A stretch of DNA of 64,000 nt from an uncultured Saprospiraceae bacterium (GCA_938028705.1 CALIZI010000021.1:1-64000); one strand, 5' to 3'. Counted from the first letter of the stretch, positions 8,609 to 20,194 are shown. Numbers and translations: made by a program. The notes: a model not told the origin generated them from the sequence alone.

Positions 8609-11600
8609 TTATTCTACCGAATCTGCAACTTTTTCTGCGTGTTCTTGCTTGGCAGCTTCTCTGAATCGTTTGTCTTCTTCTCCAATGACAATCAAATCAT
8701 TGTATTTCCTCATACCTGTTCCGGCAGGTATTTTCTTACCGACAATAACGTTTTCTTTCAAACCAAGCAAATAATCGCGGCGTGCGCCTATCGAAGCCTG
8801 ACTCAATACTTTGGTCGTTTCTTGGAACGAAGCCGCTGAAATCCAACTACTCGTACCCAAAGAGGCTCTCGTGATACCCTGTAATAAAGGACTTGAAGTC
8901 GCGGGTACTGCATCGCGGTGTTGTACCAGTTTTTTGTCTGAACGGCGAAGCAATGAGTTCTCTTCGCGCAACTGACGCAATGTCACAATTTGTCCGGCTC
9001 TAAGATTCGAGGATTCGCCTTGGTCGGTCACAACTTTCTTGTCGTATATCCAATCATTTTGCTCCAAGAACTCGAATTTATCGACCGCTTCTTTTTCCAA
9101 GAATGTCGTATCGCCTGCATCTTCAATCATTACACGTTTCATCATCTGACGTACAATGACCTCAATGTGTTTGTCATTGATATTCACACCCTGCATACGA
9201 TAAACTTCCTGTACACCGTTGACCAAGTGAGACTGTACGGCGAAAGGTCCTTTGATATTCAAAATATCGCGTGGCGCAGTAGCTCCGTCCGAGAGTTGGA
9301 ATCCGGCACGTACAAAGTCACCGTCTTGAACAAGGATGTGCTTGGAAAGTCCGATAAGGTACTTACGACGTTGTCCGGTTTTTTCATCTGTGACGATACA
9401 TTCTCTGTTACCACGCTTGATTTTACCGAAGGATACGATACCGTCAATCTCCGAAACAACGGCAGGGTTCGACGGATTACGCGCCTCGAATAGCTCTGTA
9501 ACACGCGGCAGACCACCCGTAATATCTTGGATTTTACCTAATGCACGCGGTATCTTCGCTATGGTTTGTCCGGGTATGACCGACTGATTTTCTTCTACAT
9601 TCAAGTATGAACCTACCGGAAGGTTATACGCTTTCAAATCTTCGCCGTTCTTATCTGTGATTTTTACGACCGGTATTTTCTTCTTATCTTTTGTTTCAAT
9701 AATGACTTTCTCGCGGTAGCCTGTTTGCTCGTCCACCTCTTCACGATAAGTGACTCCCTCTTCGATAGCATCGTATTTGATGATACCACCAAACTCGGAT
9801 ATAATCTGTGAATTGTATGGATCCCACTCACATATAACGTCACCTTTTTTGACCTTACTACCTTCGGAAATATTCAAAATAGAACCATAAGGAATATGCT
9901 CGGAGTGAAGCTGACGTTTGGTTTTGGGTTCTATAATTTTTACTTCCGCAGAACGTGCCAACACGATTTCTTTCTCTTCTCCATCACTTTTATAGGTAAT
10001 CGTACGCAAACTGTCGAACTCAATGACTCCATCGAATTTGGCATCCAATTGTGACTCGGTAGTCGCACCACTTACCGTACCACCAACGTGGAATGTACGA
10101 AGGGTCAACTGTGTACCCGGCTCACCGATGGATTGTGCAGCAATGATACCAACGGCATCTCCCATTTCGGCAACACGCCCTGTGGCAAGGTTTTTACCAT
10201 AACACAAGCGACATGCGCCCCGGCGTGTTTCGCAAGTGAGTACGGAACGAATTTCGATAGATTCTATACCGGCTTCGTCTATGAGTTTGGCTTGTTTTTC
10301 ATTAAATATTGTTCCTGCCTCTACCACTAACTCATTGGTCGTTGGGTGATATACATCGTGCAGGCTGGTACGCCCTTCGATACGCTCACTCAATGCCTGA
10401 ATGATTTTTTCATTATCTTTCAATGGCTGAATGGTAATTCCGCGCAAGGTGTTGCAATCGTGTTCACGAATGACCACATCCTGTGCTACGTCCACCAAAC
10501 GACGGGTCAAGTAACCCGCATCGGCAGTTTTGAGTGCGGTATCGGCGAGACCTTTACGCGCACCGTGTGTAGAGATAAAGTATTCGAGTACCGATAGTCC
10601 GTCAAGGAAGTTGGCAAGAATCGGATTTTCGATAATCGCGCCCCCTGTATCACCTGATTTTCTTGGTTTTGCCATTAAGCCTCTCAATCCGCACAACTGC
10701 TTAATTTGCTGCTTGGAACCACGCGCCCCCGAATCCAACATCATAAATACCGAGTTGAAACCTTCCTTGTGTTCGGCAAGTTCCTTCATCAAATTTTCGG
10801 TAATACGATTATCAGCATAGGTCCATTTATCAATAATCTGATTGTAGCGTTCATTATTGGTGATGAGCCCCATGTTGTAATTTTCCCATACCTCATCCAC
10901 TTCTTCTTGTGCAGTTTTTAAAGTTTCTGCTTTGAGTGTCGGTGTGATAAGGTCAGGTAAGTTGAAGGACAATCCACCTTTATATGCCCACAGGAAGCCC
11001 ATGTCTTTGATGGAATCCAACAGTACGGCTGTGGTTCTGAAATCGGTACGTTTGAGGATTTTACCAATGACTTTTCTGAGGTCTCTTTTACCCAGTTGCT
11101 CATTGACAAAGGGTAAAGTATCGGGTACACTTTGGTTGAAGATAACACGACCTACGGTGGTCTCGATAAGTTTTTTGACCAAATTACCTTCTTCGTCTTC
11201 CACTAATGCTTTGACGTGTATCCATGCGTGCAGGTCAATCATGCCTTCATTATAAGCAATGATGACTTCTTCCGAAGAATAGAATTTGCGCCCTTCGCCT
11301 CTTACTGTAATTTTCTTCGATGAGCGTTTTCCTTTGGTAATATAATAAAGTCCGAGTACCATATCCTGAGAAGGCAGGGTAATCGGCGAGCCGTCTTGCG
11401 GATTGAGCATGTTGTGTGCCGAAAGCATCAATACTTGTGCTTCCAGAATGGCTGCATTGCTCAAAGGTACGTGTACCGCCATTTGGTCACCATCGAAATC
11501 GGCGTTGAATGCCGAACAAACAAGCGGGTGTAGCTGAATGGCTTTACCTTCAATCAGTTTGGGCTGAAATGCTTGAATGGAAAGTCGGTGAAGCGTGGGC

Positions 11601-12928
11601 GCACGATTGAGGAGTACGGGGTGTCCTTTGAGCGTATTTTCCAAAATATCCCAAATCACGGGATCTTTTCTATCTACTAACTTCTTGGCAGATTTGACCG
11701 TTTTGACCACTCCACGCTCTATGAGTTTTCTGATAACGAATGGCTTGAACAACTCCGCTGCCATACCTTTCGGAATACCACATTCGTGTAATTTTAAGGT
11801 GGGACCAACCACGATAACGGAACGACCTGAATAGTCCACACGTTTACCGAGCAGGTTTTGGCGGAAACGCCCTTGCTTACCTTTTAATATATCACTCAAT
11901 GATTTGAGCGCACGTCCACCTTCTGCTTTTACGGCATTGGATTTACGCGAATTGTCGAATAAAGAGTCAACAGCCTCTTGAAGCATCCGTTTTTCGTTAC
12001 GTAAAATAACTTCCGGTGCTTTGATTTCCAAGAGACGTTTCAGACGATTATTACGTATAATCACACGACGATATAAGTCGTTCAAATCCGAACTGGCAAA
12101 ACGTCCGCCATCAAGTGGTACGAGTGGGCGCAACTCAGGCGGCACAACGGGCAGGTACTGAATAACGACCCATTCCGGTCTGTTTTCAATACGGGTTTGT
12201 CCGTTGCGTAAAGCCTCTACTACGCGAAGGCGTTTGAGGGCTTCGGATTTACGCTGTTGGGAGGTCTCGGTGGCTGCCTGATTACGCAAGGCATAAGACA
12301 GTTCGTCAAGTTGGAGACGACCCAATAGATCCTTGACCGCTTCCGCACCCATTTTTGCTAAGAATTTGTTGGGGTCATCATCTTCGAGCAATTGATTTTC
12401 TTTGGGCAAACCCTCCAATATCTCCAGATATTCTTCCTCTGTGAGCAAGTCCATTTTCACAATACCATCCGGCTCTTTGATGCCCGGCTGTATGACCACA
12501 TAACGCTCGTAGTAGATAATCGTTTCCAGTTTTTTGGACGATAATCCCAAGAGGTAACCAATCTTATTCGGCAATGATTTGAAGTACCATATATGCACGA
12601 CAGGCACCACCAGTTTGATGTGTCCCATACGTTCACGACGTACTTTTTTCTCGGTCACTTCCACTCCGCATCTATCACACACAATGCCTTTGTAGCGAAT
12701 ACGTTTGTATTTTCCACAGTAACATTCATAATCCTTAACCGGACCGAATATACGCTCGCAAAACAGTCCGTCTCTCTCCGGCTTGTAGGAGCGATAATTG
12801 ATAGTTTCCGGTTTTAATACTTCACCATAGGACCGCTCCAAAATATCGTCGGGCGACGATAGGGCAATGGTGATACTATCAAAATCGTTGTTTACCTTAT
12901 TATTAGATACGTTTTTTTTAAAAGACAT
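8609..12928 (-). CDS. rpoC: DNA-directed RNA polymerase subunit beta'
   Basis: A 1,439-residue beta' subunit forming the catalytic half of RNA polymerase with RpoB. The N-terminal zinc ribbon has C69, C71, C84 and C87. The catalytic magnesium loop [13 protein letters not shown] starts at residue 475. Clamp, bridge helix and trigger-loop segments follow (for example [18 protein letters not shown]), and a second zinc site has the form [13 protein letters not shown]. Length is normal for Bacteroidota. Unusually, it is not adjacent to rpoB: about 1.75 kb of small unrelated genes separates them, so transcription must either read through these or start from a promoter not recognised here. No good promoter match was seen at 12929-13100. 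Confidence 0.98.
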   Translation of the reverse strand: MSFKKNVSNNKVNNDFDSITIALSSPDDILERSYGEVLKPETINYRSYKPERDGLFCERIFGPVKDYECYCGKYKRIRYKGIVCDRCGVEVTEKKVRRERMGHIKLVVPVVHIWYFKSLPNKIGYLLGLSSKKLETIIYYERYVVIQPGIKEPDGIVKMDLLTEEEYLEILEGLPKENQLLEDDDPNKFLAKMGAEAVKDLLGRLQLDELSYALRNQAATETSQQRKSEALKRLRVVEALRNGQTRIENRPEWVVIQYLPVVPPELRPLVPLDGGRFASSDLNDLYRRVIIRNNRLKRLLEIKAPEVILRNEKRMLQEAVDSLFDNSRKSNAVKAEGGRALKSLSDILKGKQGRFRQNLLGKRVDYSGRSVIVVGPTLKLHECGIPKGMAAELFKPFVIRKLIERGVVKTVKSAKKLVDRKDPVIWDILENTLKGHPVLLNRAPTLHRLSIQAFQPKLIEGKAIQLHPLVCSAFNADFDGDQMAVHVPLSNAAILEAQVLMLSAHNMLNPQDGSPITLPSQDMVLGLYYITKGKRSSKKITVRGEGRKFYSSEEVIIAYNEGMIDLHAWIHVKALVEDEEGNLVKKLIETTVGRVIFNQSVPDTLPFVNEQLGKRDLRKVIGKILKRTDFRTTAVLLDSIKDMGFLWAYKGGLSFNLPDLITPTLKAETLKTAQEEVDEVWENYNMGLITNNERYNQIIDKWTYADNRITENLMKELAEHKEGFNSVFMMLDSGARGSKQQIKQLCGLRGLMAKPRKSGDTGGAIIENPILANFLDGLSVLEYFISTHGARKGLADTALKTADAGYLTRRLVDVAQDVVIREHDCNTLRGITIQPLKDNEKIIQALSERIEGRTSLHDVYHPTTNELVVEAGTIFNEKQAKLIDEAGIESIEIRSVLTCETRRGACRLCYGKNLATGRVAEMGDAVGIIAAQSIGEPGTQLTLRTFHVGGTVSGATTESQLDAKFDGVIEFDSLRTITYKSDGEEKEIVLARSAEVKIIEPKTKRQLHSEHIPYGSILNISEGSKVKKGDVICEWDPYNSQIISEFGGIIKYDAIEEGVTYREEVDEQTGYREKVIIETKDKKKIPVVKITDKNGEDLKAYNLPVGSYLNVEENQSVIPGQTIAKIPRALGKIQDITGGLPRVTELFEARNPSNPAVVSEIDGIVSFGKIKRGNRECIVTDEKTGQRRKYLIGLSKHILVQDGDFVRAGFQLSDGATAPRDILNIKGPFAVQSHLVNGVQEVYRMQGVNINDKHIEVIVRQMMKRVMIEDAGDTTFLEKEAVDKFEFLEQNDWIYDKKVVTDQGESSNLRAGQIVTLRQLREENSLLRRSDKKLVQHRDAVPATSSPLLQGITRASLGTSSWISAASFQETTKVLSQASIGARRDYLLGLKENVIVGKKIPAGTGMRKYNDLIVIGEEDKRFREAAKQEHAEKVADSVE

Positions 12929-13098
12929 ATATTTTTAGTTGACTGGTTGATTAGTGTATCGGTTGTCAGATTGACTATACTGTGTAATATTTTATGATGA
13001 AAAAAATTATAGCTTGTGTGTTTTTTACTTATAATACCTTCCACTCCAGCAATAAATTCTTCTCAAGTTTCTGTTTCATCATTAGTTTTCACCAATTT
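12929..13098 (-). other. Spacer upstream of rpoC with 16-codon frame
   Basis: An AT-rich spacer. On the minus strand a 16-codon frame (13079 to 13029, MKQKLEKNLLLEWKVL) follows the candidate immunity gene. It could be a leftover of a decayed gene or chance. No TAnnTTTG promoter for rpoC was found. Confidence 0.3.
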
Positions 13099-13524
13099 TT
13101 ACGATGAATAATTATAAACTTCGTAATCCATTAATGCTACACCTTTCTCTTCGTAATGCTTATTAAGCTCAATTAATTTTTTTTTATTGAATGACGGATT
13201 ATTAAACCATGATATAATTTTATTTAAATCCCAATCATAATAAACAAAGACGGTATGCTCATCTAAGATAAATTGACCTAGCAATAGTGGCTGATTATTT
13301 TTTTCAAAATATTCCTCTAAATGAATCAGCGTAGATAAATATCCTTCGACCATCTGCATGGCTCTCTTTCGTCTGACCATCAGATTATAATTATCTTTAT
13401 CAATAGGCATGCTATCAAAAAAATACTCTTGCCGTTTGAGACAAGGAAGCATTTGTTTCGATAGTTCTTTATCCTCGCTCAATTGTGAAAAGATAAGGTC
13501 ATGCTTGTTAAAACTTGCCACCAT
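13099..13524 (-). CDS. Candidate immunity protein next to ART-like toxin
   Basis: A 141-residue soluble acidic/basic mixed protein, not recognised as a named family. It is predicted mostly helical in its first two thirds (KQMLPCLKRQEYFF, MVEGYLSTLIHLEEYF). The start ATG at 13524 overlaps the upstream gene's end by 17 bases, so translation is probably coupled. A small unrelated protein encoded directly downstream of, and overlapping, a toxin-like gene is the normal position of an immunity protein in polymorphic-toxin cassettes. That role is inferred from position only. Confidence 0.5.
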   Translation of the reverse strand: MVASFNKHDLIFSQLSEDKELSKQMLPCLKRQEYFFDSMPIDKDNYNLMVRRKRAMQMVEGYLSTLIHLEEYFEKNNQPLLLGQFILDEHTVFVYYDWDLNKIISWFNNPSFNKKKLIELNKHYEEKGVALMDYEVYNYSS

Positions 13525-13954
13525 CTTTGTATCTTTGTGAAACCGGATCGAATACAGGCTTCGTTTCCGGCTCAGTAATCATAGAAACTTTTGCATCTAA
13601 TATCTCACCTATAATGAGTTTTTCCGATTCGAAGGAAAAATCAGGTGAATATACAAGTTCGGATATTTTAAATTCTTTTTCAAGTATAACAGCTTTTCCC
13701 GGATTGTCAGTAAGTGCCCAATCTTCAGCTACCCATCTTTCTGTTGACCAAGAAGTATAGATACTATCTGTCTCTCCCATATTATGTTGATCGGCTGTCT
13801 TATCACCACCTTTTGGTCTGACTATTCCCTTTACAGCATCTTTGTATTTAACATGATTACCTGATACGCCTCTATAAAGTGTAATTTTCTCATTCGTGTT
13901 AGTGGATTCCGGCACCTTGGTTTTTTCATTTGGTGTGTGAGGAATGACAAGCAT
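13508..13954 (-). CDS. ADP-ribosyltransferase-like toxin domain protein
   Basis: A 148-residue protein. Visible motifs fit the arginine-specific (R-S-E) ADP-ribosyltransferase fold: ITLYRGVSG (R near residue 28), SIYTSWSTERWVAEDWA (the S-T/W-S strand, near residues 65-80), and a late ESEKLIIGEI segment with glutamates (near residues 108-117). This order is common in the C-terminal toxin tips of Rhs and other polymorphic toxins. There is no signal peptide. Upstream the frame stays open for eleven codons beyond the ATG (to a TGA), ending in a GIFK-like stretch, so this may be a detached tip of a larger toxin. The 141-residue gene overlaps its 3' end. It is a non-housekeeping insert inside the rpoB-rpoC unit. 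Function is inference. Confidence 0.5.
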   Translation of the reverse strand: MLVIPHTPNEKTKVPESTNTNEKITLYRGVSGNHVKYKDAVKGIVRPKGGDKTADQHNMGETDSIYTSWSTERWVAEDWALTDNPGKAVILEKEFKISELVYSPDFSFESEKLIIGEILDAKVSMITEPETKPVFDPVSQRYKDGGKF

Positions 13955-14091
13955 TTTAAAAATACCTGTCGTCCTATATTTTAGTAGTCAATCTGTGTCG
14001 AACACTACCTAAATTTTTACTTTTATTTGTAAATGGAAGCTTGGTCAATTTTAGTTTCGTTCTTGTACGATTCTAAATTTTCAAATAGTAA

Positions 14092-14157
14092 TTAATGTCT
14101 GCCCTTTGCACCTGCTACATGTAATTTTATGGCTTCTTCTAAATTTTTATCTTTCAT
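14092..14157 (-). CDS. 21-residue frame, possible gene remnant
   Basis: This tiny frame (MKDKNLEEAIKLHVAGAKGR and one more residue) starts inside the stop codon of the 106-residue gene (TAATG overlap), so it would be translationally coupled. The amphipathic helix-like start resembles the first helix of a TPR-type repeat protein cut short by a stop. It may be a truncated gene or a small coupled peptide. Confidence 0.3.
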   Translation of the reverse strand: MKDKNLEEAIKLHVAGAKGRH

Positions 14158-14477
14158 TAATTTTGGAATTTACTTATCAGACAATTACCTTTTCCCGACT
14201 CATCACTCGTTTTCACCAATGCACTAATTAAATGCTTACCCGTAATATCCGTTTCTTCTATATTATTTGTAAATGATTTTACCAAAATGGAAAATGTGTT
14301 ATTATCAGGTATTCCACTAATCGCTACTGCATCAATCTTCATTTCAATATCGGGCTGTTCTTCTATAATACATTGCAAATCAGGTACTAATTTCCCTTCA
14401 ATCAAATCACCATCAATCGCATACGCTTTAAGTTTGCTTAAATACGTTTTATTTAATATTTTAAATTTTAAACTCAC
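14157..14477 (-). CDS. Small beta-rich protein between rpoB and rpoC
   Basis: A 106-residue protein of unknown function. The sequence alternates short strands (KFKILNKTYLSKLKAYAIDG, EMKIDAVAISG, FSILVKSF, ITGKHLISALV). The arrangement of a G-L-V-P turn, a DIEMKIDAVAI strand and a final D-x-x-G-K-x-L motif faintly recalls the second beta-barrel domain of EF-Tu-type proteins, but this is a weak resemblance. It lies about 200 bases downstream of rpoB. The spacer 14478-14682 is AT-rich with no terminator seen, so it could be read from the rpoB transcript. Confidence 0.45.
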   Translation of the reverse strand: MSLKFKILNKTYLSKLKAYAIDGDLIEGKLVPDLQCIIEEQPDIEMKIDAVAISGIPDNNTFSILVKSFTNNIEETDITGKHLISALVKTSDESGKGNCLISKFQN

Positions 14478-14682
14478 ATTTCTGTTAAATTTTATTGATT
14501 TTCAATTAATAATAAATAATTTAAAATTAATATTTTATTAAAAACAATTTTAAAAACAAAATTATATTTTGAATTAGCTTGTGAAAATTTTGAATTTCAA
14601 TAAGAAAAATGACCTCATTCGGAACATTTAATAACTCGAAAAAATTTAACAGAAATGACAGTTTTAAATCACTCACTAAGCA

Positions 14683-17600
14683 TTAATCAAATTTCACATC
14701 AAGTGCCAATCCGCGCAATTCGTGTACCAATACATTGAAGGATTCAGGGATACCCGGCTTGGGTAAATTGTCTCCTTTTACGATGGCTTCGTAAGCCTTC
14801 GCACGTCCGACGATGTCATCAGATTTGATGGTCAAAAGTTCTTGTAAGATATTGGATGCACCAAAGGCTTCCAATGCCCACACTTCCATTTCACCAAAAC
14901 GCTGACCACCAAATTGTGCTTTACCACCAAGCGGCTGCTGCGTAATGAGCGAGTAAGGTCCGATAGAACGTGCGTGCATTTTATCATCCACCATGTGCGA
15001 TAATTTCAACATATAAATCACGCCTACGGTAGCTTCCTGATGGAAGCGGTCGCCCGTTTCTCCATCGTATAAGTAGGTCAGCCCGTAAGCGGGTAATTCT
15101 GCTTTGTCAATATACTCTTGTACCTGAGCATCTTTTGCGCCGTCGAAGATGGGTGTGGCGAATTTGACTCCCAATTTGAGTCCTGCCCAACCGAGTACGG
15201 TCTCGAATATCTGTCCGAGATTCATACGGGAAGGTACACCGAGCGGATTGAGGCAAATATCAACCGGCGTTCCGTCTTCGAGGAAAGGCATGTCTTCCAT
15301 ACGCACGATACGCGATACAATACCTTTATTTCCGTGACGACCCGCGAGCTTATCCCCTACTTTGAGTTTACGTTTTTTGGCTAAATACACTTTTGCCAAT
15401 TTGAGTACACCCGCCGGAAGGTCATCACCAATACTGATGTTGAATTTCTCGCGCTTGTAGCTACTGATTTCTTCATTGATTTTAATCGTATAATTGTGCA
15501 ACAAGCGTTTGACCAAGCCATTGGTGTGGTCATCTTCCGTCCAATTTGAATAATCAATCGACGTATAATCCAAGTCTTTCAAGTTCTTCTGTGCGAATTT
15601 TACACCCTTCGGTAGTTTTTCTTCATTATAAATACTACGCAATCCGGCAGATGTTTTGCCTTTGAGTAATACTAATAATTTATCTACCAATATGGCTTTG
15701 AGTCCATCCGTTGCTCTGGTGTGTACCTCATCCAGTTTGGCGAGATCTTCTTTCTCTTTCTGCTTCTTCGCTTTATCTTTTTTCGCCCTTGCAAAGAGTT
15801 GCTTATTAATAATAATACCTTTGGTAGAAGGCGGTGCTTTCATCGAAGCATCTTTTACATCGCCCGCTTTATCACCAAAAATCGCACGCAAAAGTTTCTC
15901 TTCCGGTGTCGGGTCAGATTCGCCTTTCGGCGTAATTTTACCAATTAAAATATCGCCCTCTTTCACCCATGCACCAATGCGAATAATACCGTTTTCGTCC
16001 AAATCTTTGGTAGCTTCTTCGCTGACATTCGGGATGTCATTGGTGAGTTCTTCTTCTCCCAATTTGGTATCCCGTACTTCCATATCAAACTCTTCGATGT
16101 GAAGCGAGGTAAAAATATCTTCCCGAACTACACGCTCGGAAATCACAATGGCATCCTCAAAGTTGTAGCCTTTCCAAGGCATAAATGCCACTTGCAGGTT
16201 TTGTCCTAATGCCAACTCACCGCCTTGTGTAGCAAAGCCTTCACAAAGTATCATACCGTTATTTACCTTATCCCCTTTTCGGACGATAGGCTTGAGATTG
16301 ATACAAGTACCCTGATTGGTACGTTTAAATTTGGTGAGTTTGTATGTTTTTAAATTATCATCAAAACTAACAAGTTGGTCTTCGTCAGTTCTGTCATAAC
16401 GAATCACAATTTCATTAGCATCCACATATTCTACTTCTCCTTTTCCTTCTGCATTAATCAACATACGTGAATCTCGCGCTACCTTACCTTCTAATCCTGT
16501 ACCGATAATCGGTGAAACAGGCTTAATCAAAGGTACTGCCTGACGCTGCATGTTCGAGCCCATGAGTGCGCGGTTCGCATCATTATGAGATAAAAACGGA
16601 ATGAGGGAAGCGGACACCCCGACAATCTGATTGGGTGCTACATCCATAAATTCGATACCGTCATCATTCGGGTCAAGCACAGGGAAGTCACCATGATTAC
16701 GACATTTGACACGCTCACTGAGGAAAACACCTTTTTTGTCCACGTTCTTTGTGGATTGGGCGATGGTTTTCATATCCTCTTCTTCGGCAGAGAGGTATTG
16801 AAGTCCTGTGACGTTGACTTTACCTTTTTTGACCGGACGATATGGCGTTTCGAGGAAGCCCATTTTATTGACCTTCGCATGTACACACAAAGTAGAAATC
16901 AAACCAATATTCGGTCCTTCCGGTGTCTCAATCGTACACAGGCGACCATAGTGAGAGTAGTGAACATCACGCACCTCAAAACCCGCACGCTCACGCGAGA
17001 GACCACCCGGTCCGAGTGCCGAGATACGGCGTTTGTGGGTGATTTCGGAAAGTGGATTGGTTTGGTCAAGGAATTGCGATAATTGACTGGTACCAAAAAA
17101 TGAATTGATAACGGAAGAAAGTGTCCGTGCATTAATCAAATCGACGGGTGTGAAAACCTCATTATCCCGTACATTCATACGCTCGCGAATGGTACGTGCC
17201 ATACGTGCCAATCCGACACCAAACTGAGCATACAATTGCTCACCAACAGTACGTACACGACGATTGCTCAAGTGGTCAATATCGTCAATTTCGGCTTTTT
17301 GATTCATCAAACGCACCAAGTATTTGACGATGGCAATGATGTCCTCTTTGGTGAGGGTTTTTGTACCTCTGTCAATATCTTGTTTGAGTTTGCGATTGAT
17401 TTTATAACGTCCTACATCGCCCAAGTCGTAACGCTTATCGGAGAAGAACAATTTATCAATAATACCGCGTGCCGTTTCTTCATCCGGTGGGTCTGTACCT
17501 CTTAATTGGCGGTAGATATGCTGCACAGCTTCCAATTCAGAATTGGAGGTATCTTTTTGAAGGGTGTTGTATATAATAGAGTAATCCTCTTCGATGTCTT

Positions 17601-18486
17601 CACGCTGAAGAATGATGCTTTCGACATCTGTTTCGAGGATACGGTCAATATTATCTTCATCAAGAATGACATCTCTTTCGAGGATGACCTCGTTACGTTC
17701 GATGGTGACAACCTCGCCTGTATCTTCATCCACAAAATCCTCTGTCCAACTACGCAGGATACGGGCGGCAAGTTTGCGTCCAAGATGTTTTTTAAGTGAT
17801 TTTTGATTCACTTTTACCTCATCTGCCAACTCGAAAATATCAAGTATCTGCTTATCGGAATCGAAGCCGATAGCACGCAGCAATGTGGTAACAGGAAATT
17901 TCTTTTTACGATCAATATAAGCATACATGACCGTATTGATGTCGGTAGCAAATTCCATCCAAGCCCCTTTGAACGGAATGACTCTCGCCGAGTAAATTTT
18001 GGTTCCGTTGGGGTGAAGGCTTTGCCCGAAAAATACGCCCGGCGAACGGTGCAATTGCGTAACAATGATACGCTCCGAACCATTGATGACGAATGTACCT
18101 TTGGGGGTCATATAGGGAATATTGCCAAGAAAGACATCTTGAACAACCTGCTCGAAATCAACGTGTTCCTCGTCGTTGCAAGAGAGCTTGAGTTTTGCCT
18201 TGAGTGGCACATTATAGGTCAAGCCGCGTTGCGAGCATTCCTCAATAGAATATCTTGGCGGGTCAACAAAGTAATCCAAAAACTCCAATTCAAAGATGCT
18301 ACGGGCATCCGATATAGGGAAGTTTTCCTGAAACACCTTGTATAAGCCCTCATTGCTCCTGTTCTCAGGGGTGGTTTCAAGTTGGAAAAACTCTCTGAAT
18401 GATTTAACTTGTATTTCGAGAAAATCAGGATACTGTGAATCGTGTTTGATTTTACCGAAATTGATGCGTTCTGCTACCTTAGTCAT
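14683..18486 (-). CDS. rpoB: DNA-directed RNA polymerase subunit beta
   Basis: A 1,267-residue beta subunit. The start [15 protein letters not shown] matches Bacteroidota RpoB. Rifampicin-pocket residues are visible in [23 protein letters not shown], followed by [21 protein letters not shown]. The conserved active-site regions ([35 protein letters not shown]) and the C-terminal switch/clamp segment [18 protein letters not shown] are present. It precedes rpoC in transcription but is separated from it by an accessory insertion. Upstream, rplL is followed by a roughly 410-base spacer with a hairpin. Confidence 0.98.
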   Translation of the reverse strand: MTKVAERINFGKIKHDSQYPDFLEIQVKSFREFFQLETTPENRSNEGLYKVFQENFPISDARSIFELEFLDYFVDPPRYSIEECSQRGLTYNVPLKAKLKLSCNDEEHVDFEQVVQDVFLGNIPYMTPKGTFVINGSERIIVTQLHRSPGVFFGQSLHPNGTKIYSARVIPFKGAWMEFATDINTVMYAYIDRKKKFPVTTLLRAIGFDSDKQILDIFELADEVKVNQKSLKKHLGRKLAARILRSWTEDFVDEDTGEVVTIERNEVILERDVILDEDNIDRILETDVESIILQREDIEEDYSIIYNTLQKDTSNSELEAVQHIYRQLRGTDPPDEETARGIIDKLFFSDKRYDLGDVGRYKINRKLKQDIDRGTKTLTKEDIIAIVKYLVRLMNQKAEIDDIDHLSNRRVRTVGEQLYAQFGVGLARMARTIRERMNVRDNEVFTPVDLINARTLSSVINSFFGTSQLSQFLDQTNPLSEITHKRRISALGPGGLSRERAGFEVRDVHYSHYGRLCTIETPEGPNIGLISTLCVHAKVNKMGFLETPYRPVKKGKVNVTGLQYLSAEEEDMKTIAQSTKNVDKKGVFLSERVKCRNHGDFPVLDPNDDGIEFMDVAPNQIVGVSASLIPFLSHNDANRALMGSNMQRQAVPLIKPVSPIIGTGLEGKVARDSRMLINAEGKGEVEYVDANEIVIRYDRTDEDQLVSFDDNLKTYKLTKFKRTNQGTCINLKPIVRKGDKVNNGMILCEGFATQGGELALGQNLQVAFMPWKGYNFEDAIVISERVVREDIFTSLHIEEFDMEVRDTKLGEEELTNDIPNVSEEATKDLDENGIIRIGAWVKEGDILIGKITPKGESDPTPEEKLLRAIFGDKAGDVKDASMKAPPSTKGIIINKQLFARAKKDKAKKQKEKEDLAKLDEVHTRATDGLKAILVDKLLVLLKGKTSAGLRSIYNEEKLPKGVKFAQKNLKDLDYTSIDYSNWTEDDHTNGLVKRLLHNYTIKINEEISSYKREKFNISIGDDLPAGVLKLAKVYLAKKRKLKVGDKLAGRHGNKGIVSRIVRMEDMPFLEDGTPVDICLNPLGVPSRMNLGQIFETVLGWAGLKLGVKFATPIFDGAKDAQVQEYIDKAELPAYGLTYLYDGETGDRFHQEATVGVIYMLKLSHMVDDKMHARSIGPYSLITQQPLGGKAQFGGQRFGEMEVWALEAFGASNILQELLTIKSDDIVGRAKAYEAIVKGDNLPKPGIPESFNVLVHELRGLALDVKFD

Positions 18487-18528
18487 GTATTGTTGTTTAG
18501 CCGAATTGATGGATGTGACTTTTGACGA

Positions 18529-18561
18529 GTGTTGAAGTGTTGAAGTGTTGAAGTGTTGAAG
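18529..18561. repeat. Short tandem gtgttgaa repeat upstream of rpoB
   Basis: Four near-perfect copies of gtgttgaa lie directly upstream of the rpoB start, with partially complementary words (caacaatcagacaattcaac) about 35 bases away. This is one of several word-type repeats in the operon spacers. The neighbouring part of the 413-base rplL-rpoB spacer also holds a TTGATTATCAA palindrome at 18746-18756. Confidence 0.6.
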
Positions 18562-18815
18562 AATAATTTTTCATTCTATGACAAATCAACAATCAGACAA
18601 TTCAACTAACTTTAACAATCATCTTTAAGCCTGTGGTAAACGAAAAATCGGTCTTTTCCGACATGATGATAAATACATTATTTTGTCGGGGAAGAAATCT
18701 CTTAATTTATGGCTTTGTTGTTCGTTTGAATAATCACCTAATTTATTGATTATCAATACTTTACGAAAGCAATAAGCACCTTTGTAGTTGTTTTCGTTCT
18801 ATGTTGCTTCAATAT

Positions 18816-18855
18816 ATGGGAATAGGCTTAACCGAAAATCCGGTTAAGCCCATAC
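18816..18855 (-). terminator. Hairpin between rplL and rpoB (possible attenuator)
   Basis: The stem ggcttaaccg (18825-18834) pairs with cggttaagcc (18841-18850). No strong U-tract follows on the minus strand, so it is more likely an attenuator or processing hairpin than a full terminator. The rplL-rpoB gap is a classic attenuation site in bacteria; its use here is inference. Confidence 0.45.
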
Positions 18856-18899
18856 CTTTTTCTTATGCAACAGGCAATACTACCTGTGCTGTGTTGGTC

Positions 18900-19277
18900 T
18901 TACTTGACTTCTACCTCAGCACCTGCCTCTTCGAGGGCTGCTTTGATAGATTCAGCTTCGTCTTTAGATACACCTTCTTTAATATTACCGGGCGCACCGT
19001 CAACGAGTTCTTTAGCTTCTTTCAAGCCAAGACCGAGTAAGTTTTTCACTTCCTTAACGACTTTGAGTTTTGCCGCACCTGCTGATTTCAATACCACATC
19101 GAACTCAGTTTTTTCAGCCGCAGCTTCGCCGCCTCCGCCACCGGGTCCGGCAGCAATAGCTACTGCCGCCGCAGCAGGCTCAATGCCATAGTCGTCTTTT
19201 AATACGTCAGCCAGCTCTTTTACTTCCTTAACGGTAAGACCGACCAGTTGTTCAGCGAGTGATTTTACATCTGCCAT
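18900..19277 (-). CDS. rplL: 50S ribosomal protein L7/L12
   Basis: 125 residues, the normal length. An N-terminal dimerisation region ([19 protein letters not shown]) is followed by the alanine/glycine hinge ([16 protein letters not shown], residues about 35-52). The C-terminal factor-binding domain contains [20 protein letters not shown] and ends in AEVEVK. Multiple copies form the ribosome stalk with L10, encoded just upstream in the same operon. Confidence 0.97.
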   Translation of the reverse strand: MADVKSLAEQLVGLTVKEVKELADVLKDDYGIEPAAAAVAIAAGPGGGGGEAAAEKTEFDVVLKSAGAAKLKVVKEVKNLLGLGLKEAKELVDGAPGNIKEGVSKDEAESIKAALEEAGAEVEVK

Positions 19278-19585
19278 TCTAATAAAATTTTAAGCATTGT
19301 ACTTTAACGGTGGACGACCAACGGTAAACGGTGGACGGCACACATCGCGTTAAAATAGAATTTAATAATTTTCGAGTAATATGAGATTTGTATATTTTTA
19401 AAATCCGTAACAATTTTTCAAATATTTCAATTATCTCGCTTACTCGTTTTTGTTATATTTATTCATCATCCGCTTACGAATGATGTGGAAGCCGATTTTT
19501 AAATTCAAGTTCAAATTTAATTTGGCTTCGCCAAATTAAATTGCGCTCTGAACCAAGTTGAACTTGCACTTGTTTCTTGCACTTT
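19278..19585 (-). repeat. rplJ-rplL spacer with stem-loops
   Basis: A 308-base spacer. The arms 19514-19525 and 19531-19542 form a perfect 12-bp stem closed by a cttcg loop. An outer caagttcaa / ttgaacttg pairing flanks it. Near rplL lies the word repeat acggtggacg..acggtaaacggtggacg (19305-19338). The stem-loop may act in processing or in L10 autoregulation; neither is shown by sequence alone. Confidence 0.55.
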
Positions 19586-20113
19586 CTACGCTGCTTCTCC
19601 TCTTTCTTCGAGTGCTTTGAGCAATCCTGAAAGGGTGTTGCCACCTGATTGAAGTGAACCCAAAACGTTTTTGATAGGCGATTGTAGAAGAAGGATAACA
19701 TCCCCAACAAGCTCTTCTTTAGATTTAAGATTGCTTAGTGGTTCTACTTGGTCATCTCCCAAGAAGATGTCAGAATCAATATATGCTGCTTTGAGTACAG
19801 GCTTTTCGTGGTCTTTGCGAAAATCTTTGATAATTTTTGCAGGTCCGTTGGACGACTCGGAGAACATGACGGCTGTCGGTCCTTTGAGTGCATCATATAA
19901 GTCTATATAAGCGGTGTCGTTGACCTGTTCGAGTGCTTTTCTGACCAGTGTATTTTTCAATACTTTTATTTCAATACCTTTTTCAAAACACTTTCTGCGA
20001 AAGTTGTTGATTTGCTCAACAGTGAGTGAAGAATAATCGGTAATATAAAAGTATTGGGAATTACTGAATTTATCTTTTAACGCCTCGACGGTAGCGATTT
20101 TTTCTTTAGTCAT
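19586..20113 (-). CDS. rplJ: 50S ribosomal protein L10
   Basis: 175 residues. The N-terminal rRNA-binding domain includes MTKEKIATVEALKDKF and the conserved YFITDYSSLTVEQIN-type stretch. The C-terminal helix for L7/L12 dimers ends in GLLKALEERGEAA. It anchors the stalk on 23S rRNA. In many bacteria L10 represses its own operon leader. Confidence 0.97.
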   Translation of the reverse strand: MTKEKIATVEALKDKFSNSQYFYITDYSSLTVEQINNFRRKCFEKGIEIKVLKNTLVRKALEQVNDTAYIDLYDALKGPTAVMFSESSNGPAKIIKDFRKDHEKPVLKAAYIDSDIFLGDDQVEPLSNLKSKEELVGDVILLLQSPIKNVLGSLQSGGNTLSGLLKALEERGEAA

Positions 20114-20115
20114 GC

Positions 20116-20193
20116 TTGATTAATTTTGAATGAGTGAATTTTGAATGAATGAATAATTTACGATTCATTCACTCTTTCCTTCATAATTCATTC
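20116..20193. repeat. Spacer hairpin, gaatgagtgaa word type
   Basis: Between rplA and rplJ the words gaatgagtgaa and gaatgaatgaa face their inverted complements ttcattcactc and ttcattcatt. The region can fold as an imperfect hairpin. The same words recur at 21573-21668 and 28747-28798. Confidence 0.6.
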
Positions 20194-20194
20194 A

